Assembly (NCBI RefSeq): GCF_022767005.1
Contig: NZ_JALEOV010000034.1
Coordinates: forward strand, 1-62,264
Length of the DNA: 62,264 nucleotides
DNA from: Peptoniphilus sp.
Lineage (GTDB): Bacteria; Bacillota; Clostridia; Tissierellales; Peptoniphilaceae
Direction: 5' to 3'
Under the pieces are notes generated by a model. That model did no database searches. It saw nothing but the letters and a program-made list of their open reading frames with translations, and was not told the DNA's origin. A program made the position numbers and the translations under genes. Positions 17,932 to 27,298 of the stretch are shown here, in pieces (within the stretch, counting starts at the first letter, position 1; every line of letters begins with the position of its first letter).

Positions 17932-18843
17932 ATGAGAGAGTTCTTACTTTCACAAGGCGTTTCAGAAGATCTACTCAATGGAGTGGATGAATTTATAGAA
18001 AAACATGAATTAAATGAAGAATATAGATATAGAATTCCAAAAATTAAATATAAATACTATGGCAAAAAAACTTGGGAGAAGGCAATCGCAGCAATTTTAT
18101 CTGGCGATAACATCCTTTTATCTGGACCAAAGGCAACGGGCAAAAATGTTTTAGCAGAAAATCTTGCCTATCTTTTTAAGAGACCTCTTTGGACGATTTC
18201 TCTAAACATTGCATCAGACCCCTCAAGTCTTATTGGCTCTGATACTTTTAAAAATAATGAAGTTATCCTAAAAAAAGGACCAGTCTACGAAGCTGCCGAA
18301 CAAGGTGGCTTTGCAGTATTTGACGAAATAAATATGGCAAAAAACGAAGCACTCTCTGTTGTGCATTCAACTCTTGATTACAGGAGAGTTATCGATGTTT
18401 CTGGTTATGGCAGACTAAACTTAAATGATGCAACGAGATTTATAGCAACAATGAATTACGGTTACATTGGCACTCGTGATTTAAACGAAGCCTTGGTATC
18501 AAGGTTTTTGGTAATTGATATGCCAACAATAGCAGAAAGCGATTTGGGAAAATTATTTAAAGAAAATACAAATTTAAATAAAAATGCAATAAAAATTTTC
18601 ACAAAATTATTTTTGGACTTGCAAGAGAAATCCCTTAACTCAGAAATTTCTTCAAAGGCAATTGATCTTCGCGGACTTCTTTCTAGCATTGAACTTATGA
18701 ATAAAGGATTAGACATTAGAGGTTCCCTTGAACTTGGAATTGTAGATAAAACCTTTGACTCCTACGAGAGAGAAATTGTTACAGATGTAATAGACACTCT
18801 CTTTGTAAAAAATATTGAAAGAGCTGATTTATTTGAAGGATAA
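17932..18843 (+). CDS. MoxR-type AAA+ ATPase
   Basis: A 303-residue AAA+ ATPase. The Walker A is GPKATGKN (65-72), where Asn replaces the usual Ser/Thr after the Lys. The Walker B is VFDEIN (129-134), sensor 1 is ATMN (172-175), and an Arg-finger candidate is R191 in VSRF. MoxR ATPases work as chaperones that act on VWA-domain partners, for example loading metals or remodelling complexes. The partner gene follows with an overlap. TATAAT at 17909-17914 and GAGGTGATG before the ATG support the start. The client protein is unknown, since no metalloenzyme gene is adjacent. Confidence 0.88.
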   Translation: MREFLLSQGVSEDLLNGVDEFIEKHELNEEYRYRIPKIKYKYYGKKTWEKAIAAILSGDNILLSGPKATGKNVLAENLAYLFKRPLWTISLNIASDPSSLIGSDTFKNNEVILKKGPVYEAAEQGGFAVFDEINMAKNEALSVVHSTLDYRRVIDVSGYGRLNLNDATRFIATMNYGYIGTRDLNEALVSRFLVIDMPTIAESDLGKLFKENTNLNKNAIKIFTKLFLDLQEKSLNSEISSKAIDLRGLLSSIELMNKGLDIRGSLELGIVDKTFDSYEREIVTDVIDTLFVKNIERADLFEG

Positions 18844-20548
18844 AAATAGACTAAAAAATATATTTTGGACTGTTTCAGATCTTTATAACTTCGATATTTT
18901 TAAATTCTCGCTAAAACCAAAGGACTCCTACGAAGCTGCAATCCTTGGCTATGCGTCGAAATATTTTTATTTTTATACAATTGATGACTTTTTCAAAAGA
19001 TATATAAATAATTTAAACAATAAAAAAGACTTTTGGGAAATTTCAAAACTAATTATTGAAAATATTTTTTCACATGAATTGATTTTAGAAAGACCTGGCA
19101 CTTTGGATTTCAAAAAATCTCACGATGAAGAAATTTTAAAACACTTGAATAGACAAAAAATAATTTTAACAACAGAGTTAAAAATTGGATACATTAGAAA
19201 AGAAAGAGGAAAATTCCCAAAGGTTCAAAAAATTTTAGAAGAAATGTTAGATGAAATTTATGGTTTTAAAAGCTTAGACACATTTAAGTACCTAGAATTT
19301 TTAAAATATTTATTCAAAAAGTATTTTCACATTAACAAAAATCTTCCCAATGACATTGACGAAAGTTATGAGAAATTAAAAAAGGAAGCAAAGTCCAACT
19401 CTTCTTCAAATAACAATCGCCCTTACAAAAGAAAAAAATTTGTGGACAACACTTTTCTCGAAAGGTACAATATTGAATCTGCTGAGTTTACTTTCTTTAA
19501 CGACGATTATAGAGATATAAATGTAAAAGAAGACAATTTTAAAAATAATTTTGGCGACCAAAATATTTACGACGCATTAGAAAAACACTATGGTATAGAA
19601 AAAATCAAAAGGCATACTGCCGATAAAATTGCGTCAAAAATCGCAACAGACATTCATAATGATATTAAAATTTATTTTCCCAGTGGCGAATTTAAAAATA
19701 AAAATTCCTACTTTGCCAAAGAAGAAAATAATAATTACCTAGAAAATTTAAAATTTTACGAAGACAACAAAATCCAAAACCAACGTGCAATTCGTGAACT
19801 TTCAAGCATAATAAAAAATTCTCTGCTGAGAGAATCTGAAGATGAAATTGCAAAATCAAATGAGGGAAAAATTATTGCCTCTGAAATTTGGAAATCAAAG
19901 GAACTTAGCGATTATAAAATTTTCAATAAAATAAATCACAAGGATTCCAACGAAATTTTTGTTGACATTCTGCTAGACTCCTCTGCATCCCAAAACAAAA
20001 GAAAAGAAATTGTAGCAACAGAAAGCTACATTATTGCAGAGTCTCTAACAAGCTTAAATATAAAAACTAGGATTTTTTCTTACAATAATTTTTACAATTA
20101 TCTCGTTATAAAAAAATATAGAGATTACAATGACCCTCAAATTAAAAACATGAACATCTTTAAATATTCGCCAAGTGGATCTAATAGAGATGGTCTTGCA
20201 ATAAAATTTATGCGATATTTAATTTCAAAAAATTACGATGCAAGGCGATTTTTAATAATTTTAACTGACGGACTTCCCTTTGACGAAATCGACATAGGAA
20301 TTGTAGGCACATCAAAAATTCCTGGTGAAAATTATAAAGATGACGAAGCAGTCATGGACACATCAAAGGAAGTGCTATTGACAAGGTTAATGGGTATAAA
20401 CACCTTTGGCGTGTTTACTGGCGAAGAATCGGAAAGCTTAAATATCAAAAAAATCTATGGCAATGACTACGCCTATATTACCGATATCGCAAGATTTCAC
20501 AAAGTTGTCGGCATATTTTTAAAAACTTACGCAAATAAAATAGAGTAG
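18815..20548 (+). CDS. VWA-domain protein partnered with the MoxR ATPase
   Basis: Up to 577 residues. The first 360 are Lys/Glu/Asn-rich and helical with no recognised domain. The C-terminal third is a von Willebrand A domain with a MIDAS-type DSSAS (388-392) and LTDG (483-486), giving the divalent-metal site. It has no signal peptide, so it is cytoplasmic and likely the MoxR client adaptor (as in NorD or CobT-type partners). There is no ATG near the start: TTG at 18815 has no ribosome site, whereas TTG at 18833 (MKDKNRLK) lies 9 bp after AAAGAG and is the better choice. Either way it overlaps the moxR end, implying coupled translation. Substrate unknown. Confidence 0.8.
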   Translation: MKELIYLKDKNRLKNIFWTVSDLYNFDIFKFSLKPKDSYEAAILGYASKYFYFYTIDDFFKRYINNLNNKKDFWEISKLIIENIFSHELILERPGTLDFKKSHDEEILKHLNRQKIILTTELKIGYIRKERGKFPKVQKILEEMLDEIYGFKSLDTFKYLEFLKYLFKKYFHINKNLPNDIDESYEKLKKEAKSNSSSNNNRPYKRKKFVDNTFLERYNIESAEFTFFNDDYRDINVKEDNFKNNFGDQNIYDALEKHYGIEKIKRHTADKIASKIATDIHNDIKIYFPSGEFKNKNSYFAKEENNNYLENLKFYEDNKIQNQRAIRELSSIIKNSLLRESEDEIAKSNEGKIIASEIWKSKELSDYKIFNKINHKDSNEIFVDILLDSSASQNKRKEIVATESYIIAESLTSLNIKTRIFSYNNFYNYLVIKKYRDYNDPQIKNMNIFKYSPSGSNRDGLAIKFMRYLISKNYDARRFLIILTDGLPFDEIDIGIVGTSKIPGENYKDDEAVMDTSKEVLLTRLMGINTFGVFTGEESESLNIKKIYGNDYAYITDIARFHKVVGIFLKTYANKIE

Positions 20549-20575
20549 GCTTCATGATGAAACCTACTCCTCTTT
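20545..20575 (+). terminator. Terminator of the moxR-VWA operon
   Basis: GTAGG (20545-20549) with TTCA pairs with TGAA and CCTAC (20563-20567), followed by TCCTCTTTT. The stem overlaps the VWA stop codon. Confidence 0.7.
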
Positions 20576-20743
20576 TATTCCCTTTGCTACATTAAATCCT
20601 GCCATGACTAAAATTATTGAATAAATCAATTTTAATAATAAGCTTCCTTTCGGAATCCTAGAAAGTAAAATTGACATTAATCCAAAGATAATTACATTTA
20701 AAATAATAGCAAAAATTCTTTTCACTTTTTTTATTTTAAACAT
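20564..20743 (-). CDS. Putative small membrane protein (59 aa)
   Basis: A 59-residue frame beginning 2 bp after the aminotransferase stop, with MFKIKKVKR as a basic cytoplasmic start, a hydrophobic helix (FAIILNVIIFGLMSILL), a polar turn RIPKGS, a second helix (LLLKLIYSIILVMAGF) and a charged end. The two-helix hairpin layout looks protein-like and the codons match the neighbourhood. No Shine-Dalgarno sequence is seen, so translation would depend on coupling to the aminotransferase. Its stop overlaps the VWA terminator from the other strand. No family recognised. Confidence 0.45.
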   Translation of the reverse strand: MFKIKKVKRIFAIILNVIIFGLMSILLSRIPKGSLLLKLIYSIILVMAGFNVAKGIKEE

Positions 20744-20745
20744 TT

Positions 20746-21927
20746 TTATTTATTCATAAAATGCTTACAAGCTTTTTCCATTCTGTTTAGACCTTCAACA
20801 ATGTCTTCGTAGCTACTTGCATAGGAAAATCTTATAAATCCTTCTCCTGCAGTTCCAAATACATCGCCTGGAACTACTGCAACACATAATTCATCAAGTA
20901 AATAATTGCAAAATTCTTCTGCACTAACTCCAACTCCCTTTATGTTAATAAAGGCATAAAAAGCTCCATCAGGATTATTTAGGCTAAGTCCATCTATGGA
21001 ATTAACTTTCTCAACAATGTAATCACGTCTTCTCTTGTATTCATTCAACATTTCTTGTGAGCCTTCTCGTCCTTCTTTTAGAGCAGCAATGCCTGCGTGT
21101 TGCACAAAGGATGTTGCACAAGAAGTATTGTGTTGATGAATAATATTTAAAACTCTAATATATTCTTCTGGTGCTGCAATATACGCAAGTCGAAAACCAG
21201 TCATAGAATAAGTTTTTGAAAAACCATTAATAGTAATAGTTCTTTCTTTCATTCCATCAAAAGATGCAATAGAATAGTGTTTCTTAGTTCCGTAGACAAT
21301 TTGTTCATAAATTTCATCAGAAATTACTAAAATATCTTTCTTTTTTGCAAAATCAGCAAGATTTTCTAAAGTTTCCTTTGAAAGCATAGATCCAATTGGA
21401 TTTGATGGCGTAATAATTACAATTGCCTTAGTTTTTTCTGTAACAAGTTTTTCTAATTCATCAAAATTAATTTGAAAATCATTTTCTTCTGACAAACTAT
21501 ATCTAACTGGCACTGCTTTCATAATATGAGCAGCATTTACATAATTTGGCCAACATGGATTTGGAATTAGGATTTCATCGCCTTCTTCTAAAATTAATGA
21601 ATAAGTATCAAAAATCGCTTCAGATGCACCTGCTGTTATTAGAATTTCCTTTGCAGAATAATCTAAGTTATTATCCTCTCTTAATTTTTCAGCAACAGCT
21701 TCTCTTAATGGCATAATTCCATAATTTGAAGTATAAAAAACATCTCCATTCTCAATACTTTTTATAGTTGCATCCTTTATGACCTTTGGCGTATCAAAAT
21801 CAGGTCTTCCAACTTCAAAATGGTAGATTTTTTTCCCTTCTCTTTCCATTTCAAGAGTTTTTTCGTTAATTTTTCTAATTCCAGATGGCTCTACATTATT
21901 AAATTTACTACAAATAAAATCCCTCAT
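20746..21927 (-). CDS. PLP-dependent aminotransferase (class I/II)
   Basis: A 393-residue fold-type I aminotransferase. The PLP lysine is in NGFSKTYSMTGFRLAY, the Asn-Pro of ITPSNPIGS and the ISDEIYE motif bind the cofactor, and the C-terminal Arg in FIRFSYAS binds the substrate carboxylate. It belongs to the aspartate/aromatic/alanine aminotransferase group; the donor amino acid cannot be fixed from sequence. It lies 11 bp after a threonine dehydratase in one operon, so a role in amino-acid fermentation (transamination of 2-oxobutyrate or a related keto acid) is plausible. The start follows AAGGAGGAAGTT. Confidence 0.88.
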   Translation of the reverse strand: MRDFICSKFNNVEPSGIRKINEKTLEMEREGKKIYHFEVGRPDFDTPKVIKDATIKSIENGDVFYTSNYGIMPLREAVAEKLREDNNLDYSAKEILITAGASEAIFDTYSLILEEGDEILIPNPCWPNYVNAAHIMKAVPVRYSLSEENDFQINFDELEKLVTEKTKAIVIITPSNPIGSMLSKETLENLADFAKKKDILVISDEIYEQIVYGTKKHYSIASFDGMKERTITINGFSKTYSMTGFRLAYIAAPEEYIRVLNIIHQHNTSCATSFVQHAGIAALKEGREGSQEMLNEYKRRRDYIVEKVNSIDGLSLNNPDGAFYAFINIKGVGVSAEEFCNYLLDELCVAVVPGDVFGTAGEGFIRFSYASSYEDIVEGLNRMEKACKHFMNK

Positions 21928-21937
21928 AACTTCCTCC

Positions 21938-22894
21938 TTATGAATTAATTATTTTTTCAATTATGCTACCTTCCACATTGCCACCTGTGATAATTAAAAC
22001 TAATTTATCTCTCTCGTCGTATTTTATTTTTCCTTCTAAAATAGCTCCAAGTCCAATAGCAGAAGATGGCTCAACAATTAACTTTTCTTTATTATACAAC
22101 AAATCCAAAGCTTTTTTAATACTTTTATCTTCACAAGTTACAACATCATCAACCAAATCTCTTACAATAGGAAAAACACTTTCTCCAGGTTTAACTGATA
22201 ACAAGCCATCTGCAAGAGTCTCACCTCTATTAACTTCAATTGGCTTTCCTTCCTTTAAAGAATTTGTATATCTCGCTACATTTTCTGGCTCAACACCAAT
22301 TACCTTTGCCCATCTAGTTACTCCCTTAGTATACATAGCTATTCCGGAAATAAGTCCGCCGCCGCCAATAGGCACAATCATCTTCAAGTGATCCATTTTA
22401 TTTAAAATTTCAACAGCAATGGTACCTTGACCTTCAGCAACATCTAAATCATCAAAGGGATGAATAAAAGTCATTCCTTCCTTTTCAGAAATTTCCTTTG
22501 CAACAACAAATCTTTTTTCCACAGTTGAAATAACAATTTCAGCTCCAAGATCTCTTATCATCTGCCTCTTTATATCAGTAGACGTATCTGGAAGAACAAT
22601 CTTCGCAGGAATCCCTAGCATCTTTGCACAAGTCGCTATTGCCTTGCCATGATTGCCACTAGAAGCAGTAACAACTCCCCTTTGTAATTCTTCATGCGAA
22701 AGTTTTCTAATTTTATTTAGCGCCCCTCTTATTTTAAAAGAATTTGTTCTTTGCATATTTTCTAACTTTGCATAAACACTTGTGCCTAAAATTTCCGAAA
22801 TATAATCAAGCCTTACAAGAGGTGTGTCGTAAACATAATCTCTTATTCGCTCTCTTGCCTTAATAGTTTGTTTATATCCATTTCTGTAATCCAT
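21938..22894 (-). CDS. Threonine dehydratase (threonine ammonia-lyase), catabolic type
   Basis: A PLP enzyme of 318 residues converting threonine to 2-oxobutyrate and ammonia. The PLP lysine is in NSFKIRGA, the Ser/Asn loop is SSGNHGKA, and the phosphate loop is PIGGGGLISG. There is no C-terminal ACT or ilvA regulatory domain, so feedback inhibition by isoleucine is not expected; this fits the TdcB-like catabolic form. The start at MDYRNGYK (22894) follows AAAGGAG, and the 11 upstream codons are not needed. A clean promoter lies at 22941-22969. It is co-transcribed with the aminotransferase. Confidence 0.92.
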   Translation of the reverse strand: MDYRNGYKQTIKARERIRDYVYDTPLVRLDYISEILGTSVYAKLENMQRTNSFKIRGALNKIRKLSHEELQRGVVTASSGNHGKAIATCAKMLGIPAKIVLPDTSTDIKRQMIRDLGAEIVISTVEKRFVVAKEISEKEGMTFIHPFDDLDVAEGQGTIAVEILNKMDHLKMIVPIGGGGLISGIAMYTKGVTRWAKVIGVEPENVARYTNSLKEGKPIEVNRGETLADGLLSVKPGESVFPIVRDLVDDVVTCEDKSIKKALDLLYNKEKLIVEPSSAIGLGAILEGKIKYDERDKLVLIITGGNVEGSIIEKIINS

Positions 22895-22940
22895 TTTTTT
22901 CTCCTTTATAAAACACCTTAAATTCAATACTCTTTATTAA

Positions 22941-22969
22941 ATTATAATATTCTATAGTAAATTTGTAAA
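22941..22969 (-). promoter_or_regulatory. Promoter of the threonine dehydratase-aminotransferase operon
   Basis: Reverse strand: TTTACA (22964-22969), 17 bp, TATAAT (22941-22946). Confidence 0.75.
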
Positions 22970-22999
22970 ATATAAGTGCTTTTATAAATTACATTAACA

Positions 23000-23021
23000 A
23001 AAAAGGTCTCCTTAGAGACCT
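23000..23021 (-). terminator. Terminator of the GltS-amidohydrolase operon
   Basis: AGGTCTC (23004-23010) pairs with GAGACCT (23015-23021), with T7 on the reverse strand. It stands 25 bp after the M20 stop. Confidence 0.85.
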
Positions 23022-23045
23022 AAAACTTTTTGAAAAAATAAAATA

Positions 23046-24224
23046 TTAATTTTCATTCAAGAAGTTTAATGCAATTAAACACATAAGAGCAGCTCCCCTA
23101 TATAATATATCTTCATTTAGATAGAATTTTTTGCTATGAAGAGGATAATTCTTTTCTCCTTCTTTTCCAATTCCTACCCAATAGAATGCTCCTTTAATTT
23201 TTTGAAGATAAAAAGCAAAATCTTCGGCTGTCATTGCCGGCTTATCAATTTCTAAAAGCGAATCTTCTCCAAATAAACCGACTACACTTTTCTTCACTAA
23301 TTTCACGGAATTTTTTTCGTTCATAACAGCTGGATATCCAAATCCATAATTGTATTCACAATGTCCATGATTAACTTCAGCGATTGCTCTAGCAAGATTT
23401 CCCATATCTTTAAAGATTCTCATTCTATCTTCTTCTGAAAAAGTTCTACAAGTACCATCTATCAAAGCTTCTTCAGCCATTACATTATATCTAGTTCCGG
23501 CAATAAATTTTCCAACGGTTAAAACAGCAGAATTCATTGGATCTGTATTTCTTGAAATTAAAGTTTGCATAGCATTTACAAATTGAGAACCCATTACTAT
23601 AGCATCAACACCTTCGTGAGGTTTTGCTGCGTGAGATGATGCTCCAATAAATTTTATTGTAAAGTGATCAGAATTTGCCATCATGGCTCCTTCTTTTATT
23701 GCAATTTTTCCAAAAGGTAGATCTGGCCAGACGTGAGAGCCAAAAATAGCATCAACATCATTTAATAATCCTGATTCCAAAATTTTAGGTGCTCCTCCAA
23801 TTGGTGATAACTCTTCTGCTGGTTGAAATACAAGTTTTATTTTTCCCTTTATTTTATCTTTATTGTCATTTAATAATTTTGAAGCTCCTAGAAGAAAAGT
23901 CATATGTGAGTCGTGACCACAAGAATGCATTACATTTTTATTTTTTGATTTAAAACTTATATCCGTTTCTTCTTCCATTTCAAGTGCATCCATATCTGCC
24001 CTTAGCGCAACAACTTTTCCAGGCTCAGAACCGGTAATTTCTGCAATAATACCATGTCCACCTACTTCACTAGTGTAAGGAATTTTAAATTCATCAAGAT
24101 ATTTCATGATTATCTTTGAAGTTTCTAATTCGTTTTGTGACGTTTCTGCGTTCATGTGAAGTTCTCTTCGAATATCTACTAATAGTTTTTGATTTTCTTC
24201 TGACTTTTTTAAAATATCTTTCAT
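23046..24224 (-). CDS. M20 family amidohydrolase (AbgA/HipO-like)
   Basis: A 392-residue metallo-amidohydrolase of the M20D group that cleaves N-acyl or N-aryl amino acids. Visible metal-site motifs are MHSCGHDSHM, PAEE and HVWPD, with HAAKPHEG in the dimerisation domain and MTAEDFAFYL near the C-terminus. It begins 1 bp after the AbgB-like gene and is the last gene of a carrier-hydrolase-hydrolase operon. An AbgA/AbgB-like heterodimer is possible, but an independent hippurate or N-acetyl-amino-acid hydrolase fits as well. Confidence 0.88.
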   Translation of the reverse strand: MKDILKKSEENQKLLVDIRRELHMNAETSQNELETSKIIMKYLDEFKIPYTSEVGGHGIIAEITGSEPGKVVALRADMDALEMEEETDISFKSKNKNVMHSCGHDSHMTFLLGASKLLNDNKDKIKGKIKLVFQPAEELSPIGGAPKILESGLLNDVDAIFGSHVWPDLPFGKIAIKEGAMMANSDHFTIKFIGASSHAAKPHEGVDAIVMGSQFVNAMQTLISRNTDPMNSAVLTVGKFIAGTRYNVMAEEALIDGTCRTFSEEDRMRIFKDMGNLARAIAEVNHGHCEYNYGFGYPAVMNEKNSVKLVKKSVVGLFGEDSLLEIDKPAMTAEDFAFYLQKIKGAFYWVGIGKEGEKNYPLHSKKFYLNEDILYRGAALMCLIALNFLNEN

Positions 24225-24225
24225 G

Positions 24226-25626
24226 TTAAGCCATCCTTGGTTTTAATCCATCGGGTATTGGTGAAATAAATTTTTCTCCACGAACTTTTATAAGCTCTTC
24301 TTTTGCTTTTTTAACAAGTTCAGGATTTTCAATAAAACTAATAGCGGCTCTTGCCATTACATCAGCAGCCTTTAGCATACCTTTCATTGCTATGGAAGAT
24401 TTTCCTTGAGCTACTTCTTGCCATGAATGACCAGCTGTCCCAATAGCAAAACAAGCTGTAATTATCTGTGCAGTTGGTATTACATTGGAACAATCGCCAA
24501 CATCTGAAGAACCCATTACTATTTCATTAGAATGCTTGTAATCTAAAATTTTGTCATATAATATATTTTCCTTTAGATAATTTAATTCAGCATTTTTGTC
24601 TTCAGCAAAGCCAATTGTATTTTCACTTTCAATATTATCTTGAGGATAAGTTTCTCTAAATTTTCTTGCATAATTTATTTCTTCTTCTGTAAATTCAACT
24701 GGTCCTTCTTCTAAAAAAGCTTTATAAAGCTCTTTTTCAATTATAGAATTTGGAATTACATTGGAGCAAGCTTTGTCAAAAATTATTTCTGGTTCAGTTT
24801 CAGTCATAAGCCCTGCACCTTCAACAATTTTTTTAAATCTTTCGTAAAGTCTATTTACATATTCAGTATTTTTTGACCTAATTAGGTATAATCCTTCTGC
24901 ATAGGGCTGAACTACATTTGGAGAAGCTGAACCTGGATCAATTATTGAGTAGTGAATTCTCTCAAAATCTTGCATATGTTCTCTTAAAAATTGAACTCCA
25001 ATATTTACAAGTTCAAGTCCGTCAAGAGCAGATCTTCCAAGATGAGGTGATGCTGCAGCATGAGCTCCCTTCCCTCTAAATCTTACATAGACTTGTTTGT
25101 TAGCTTGTAGCGAACCAGTAAATATTGCATTTCCAGTAAAAGGATGCCACGTGATTGCAATATCAGCAACATCAAAACAGCCAGCCTTTGCCATAAATGC
25201 CTTTCCACTTCCACCTTCTTCAGCTGGACAACCAAAGTAAATTACTTTAGCTTTTAGATTATTTTTTTCTATATAATCTTTAATCTTTAAGGAAGCACCA
25301 ATAGATGCAGTTCCCAAAAGATGATGACCACATCCATGACCACATTCTCCCTTTACCTTTTCTTTTCTCTCAGCCAAGTCTTCAACCTGAGAAAGACCAG
25401 ATAGTGCGTCAAACTCACCCAAAATTCCAATATTTATTCCGCCTTCATCGCCAAACTCTGCGCTAAATGCAGTTGGCAAATCAGCTAGATTTTCTTTTAT
25501 CTTAAATCCATATTTTTTTAAAATTTCTTTTTGAGCTTCAACAGATTTATATTCTTTCCACTTAATTTCCGCAAATTCCCAAATGTTTTTAGCAAGTTTA
25601 ATAAGTTCGTCATTATATTTATCCAT
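24226..25626 (-). CDS. M20 family amidohydrolase, AbgB-like (p-aminobenzoyl-glutamate hydrolase subunit B type)
   Basis: 466 residues, the AbgB length. Motifs are GECGHGCGHHLLG, CPAEEGGSGKAFMA, ITWHPFTGN and the GSSDVGDCS C-terminal metal loop that marks AbgB-type proteins. In E. coli AbgA/AbgB split p-aminobenzoyl-glutamate imported by AbgT. Here the upstream gene is a GltS-like carrier instead, so the real substrate may be another glutamyl or acyl-glutamate conjugate. The ATG follows AAGGAGAATGAT. Confidence 0.88.
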   Translation of the reverse strand: MDKYNDELIKLAKNIWEFAEIKWKEYKSVEAQKEILKKYGFKIKENLADLPTAFSAEFGDEGGINIGILGEFDALSGLSQVEDLAERKEKVKGECGHGCGHHLLGTASIGASLKIKDYIEKNNLKAKVIYFGCPAEEGGSGKAFMAKAGCFDVADIAITWHPFTGNAIFTGSLQANKQVYVRFRGKGAHAAASPHLGRSALDGLELVNIGVQFLREHMQDFERIHYSIIDPGSASPNVVQPYAEGLYLIRSKNTEYVNRLYERFKKIVEGAGLMTETEPEIIFDKACSNVIPNSIIEKELYKAFLEEGPVEFTEEEINYARKFRETYPQDNIESENTIGFAEDKNAELNYLKENILYDKILDYKHSNEIVMGSSDVGDCSNVIPTAQIITACFAIGTAGHSWQEVAQGKSSIAMKGMLKAADVMARAAISFIENPELVKKAKEELIKVRGEKFISPIPDGLKPRMA

Positions 25627-25660
25627 ATCATTCTCCTTAAAATTTTACTAGTTCAATTTA

Positions 25661-27031
25661 TCAATCTTTTAAAAGTAATTTAGATGAAGTCATTGTTGCT
25701 ATTATTCCAACAACTGTTAAAACAGAAGTTAATATAAATGCAGTTCCTGGTCCCTTAGTTAATATTATGTTTAATACTAATGGCATAAAAGCAAATGTAA
25801 CCGCCGAAATTATTGAGAAGGAAATTGAATAATTTCCAAGTGCAGTACTTTCAGAATCAGGGTCACAAATCTTTAATAATAATAGTCCTGTCAAAAATAC
25901 ACCAGTGCTCATTCCAAGAGTTGCTATCATATGTTCAAACCAATCAACTTTTAAATATCTCTTACATAAGATCATAAGGATACCTACAGTACCAATATAT
26001 CCTAAGATTACCATTACCATTATTGGAACAAAATATGTGAAAACCGTCTTAAGTGGAAGTGAAGCTACCGCCCCAATAACTGCAAATTCAGTAAGTGAAC
26101 CTGTTATTTTTCCCTTAACATTAGAATCAATTAAAAAATCTAAATTTAATTTTTTGATAATTGCCCAAATAACAAACATTACTAAAATTCCATATGCCCA
26201 AACTGAAATAGATTTTAGACCTGGAATATTATATTTTTTAGATAATGCTAAAATTCCATAAGCAATTAGACAACCTAAAAAAATTATTGCAGCGTGAAAA
26301 GTTACTGTATCCATAGATGCAGATTTTGTCGTTTCTCTACCAATAGAACCTTGTTTTGTTACATCTCTTTCATAACCTATTTTAACATCCCTTGGAATAT
26401 CTCCTGGCTCCCTTAATATTGCAGTTTCTCCTCTTCTAGCTGCCCAGTTAATTAAAACCATACCTATTAAAATACCGCCAACAAGACCAAAAGTTGCCAT
26501 TGTAACTCCCACTCCTTGAGCAGTTTCCCAATAAGGAATATTTAGTTCATTAAGCATATTTCCAAGAATACCTGCAGTTCCGTGACCACCAGTATAACCT
26601 ATACATAATTCCCAACCAAATGTGTCGTATAAATCTTGACCCATTGATCTAAATAATTCATTTGTACCAAATCCAATTGCATTTTGAAGATAATAAGTAG
26701 CAAACATTATAAAGAATAATGGTATTGCCGGTTTAAACTTTTTCACTGCATTCTTTCCACCAAGATCTAAACCAAGTGGTGTCGCAGTAACAACTGGCAC
26801 AATTAAAATACCAGGAATAAGTGACCAAATTTTAATCCAATCTTCTGGTATTGGAAGTATTCCAAAACCAATAGGTCCAAGTAATAAAAGTATGAAACCA
26901 CCAATTACACTTGCTGGTATAAATGTTTCTTGAAATGCTTTAACCTTTGCTCTCAGAAAAAATCCTATTAATAAAAATAGTGATAGAAAGCATACACTTT
27001 GAAATAATGTTGTAAACATAGCGCCTGTCAT
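25661..27031 (-). CDS. GltS-like sodium:glutamate (carboxylate) symporter
   Basis: A 456-residue membrane protein with about 11-12 helices and the GltS-family reentrant motif in YTGGHGTAGILGNML; the early VIGGFILLLLGP segment also matches. A hydrophilic loop of about 40 residues (near 210-250) splits two halves. It probably imports glutamate or a glutamate conjugate with Na+. It heads the operon with two M20 amidohydrolases, 35 bp before the AbgB-like gene. The ATG follows AAAGGAGG at a 10-bp distance. The predicted transcription start is about 295 nt upstream, giving a long leader. Confidence 0.85.
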   Translation of the reverse strand: MTGAMFTTLFQSVCFLSLFLLIGFFLRAKVKAFQETFIPASVIGGFILLLLGPIGFGILPIPEDWIKIWSLIPGILIVPVVTATPLGLDLGGKNAVKKFKPAIPLFFIMFATYYLQNAIGFGTNELFRSMGQDLYDTFGWELCIGYTGGHGTAGILGNMLNELNIPYWETAQGVGVTMATFGLVGGILIGMVLINWAARRGETAILREPGDIPRDVKIGYERDVTKQGSIGRETTKSASMDTVTFHAAIIFLGCLIAYGILALSKKYNIPGLKSISVWAYGILVMFVIWAIIKKLNLDFLIDSNVKGKITGSLTEFAVIGAVASLPLKTVFTYFVPIMVMVILGYIGTVGILMILCKRYLKVDWFEHMIATLGMSTGVFLTGLLLLKICDPDSESTALGNYSISFSIISAVTFAFMPLVLNIILTKGPGTAFILTSVLTVVGIIATMTSSKLLLKD

Positions 27032-27298
27032 AATAAATCATCCTCCTTTGAAATTTTTTCATAATTTTAACTGCTGCAACAAAAGTTCTTGAAATCTTTG
27101 CATTTTCTTTCTTAATAGTTTGTTAAAAATGAATTTACAAAATCTAAATAGTTTTGCAATAATACATTATTTATAAGTATTTCTAATATAATTTGATATC
27201 TGACTAATTAATATTAAATTTTCATATTTGTAAATATAACCCACTGCTGATAGTTTATAGAATTGCAAAAGATAAGAAAAAATCTTTAACTATATGAT

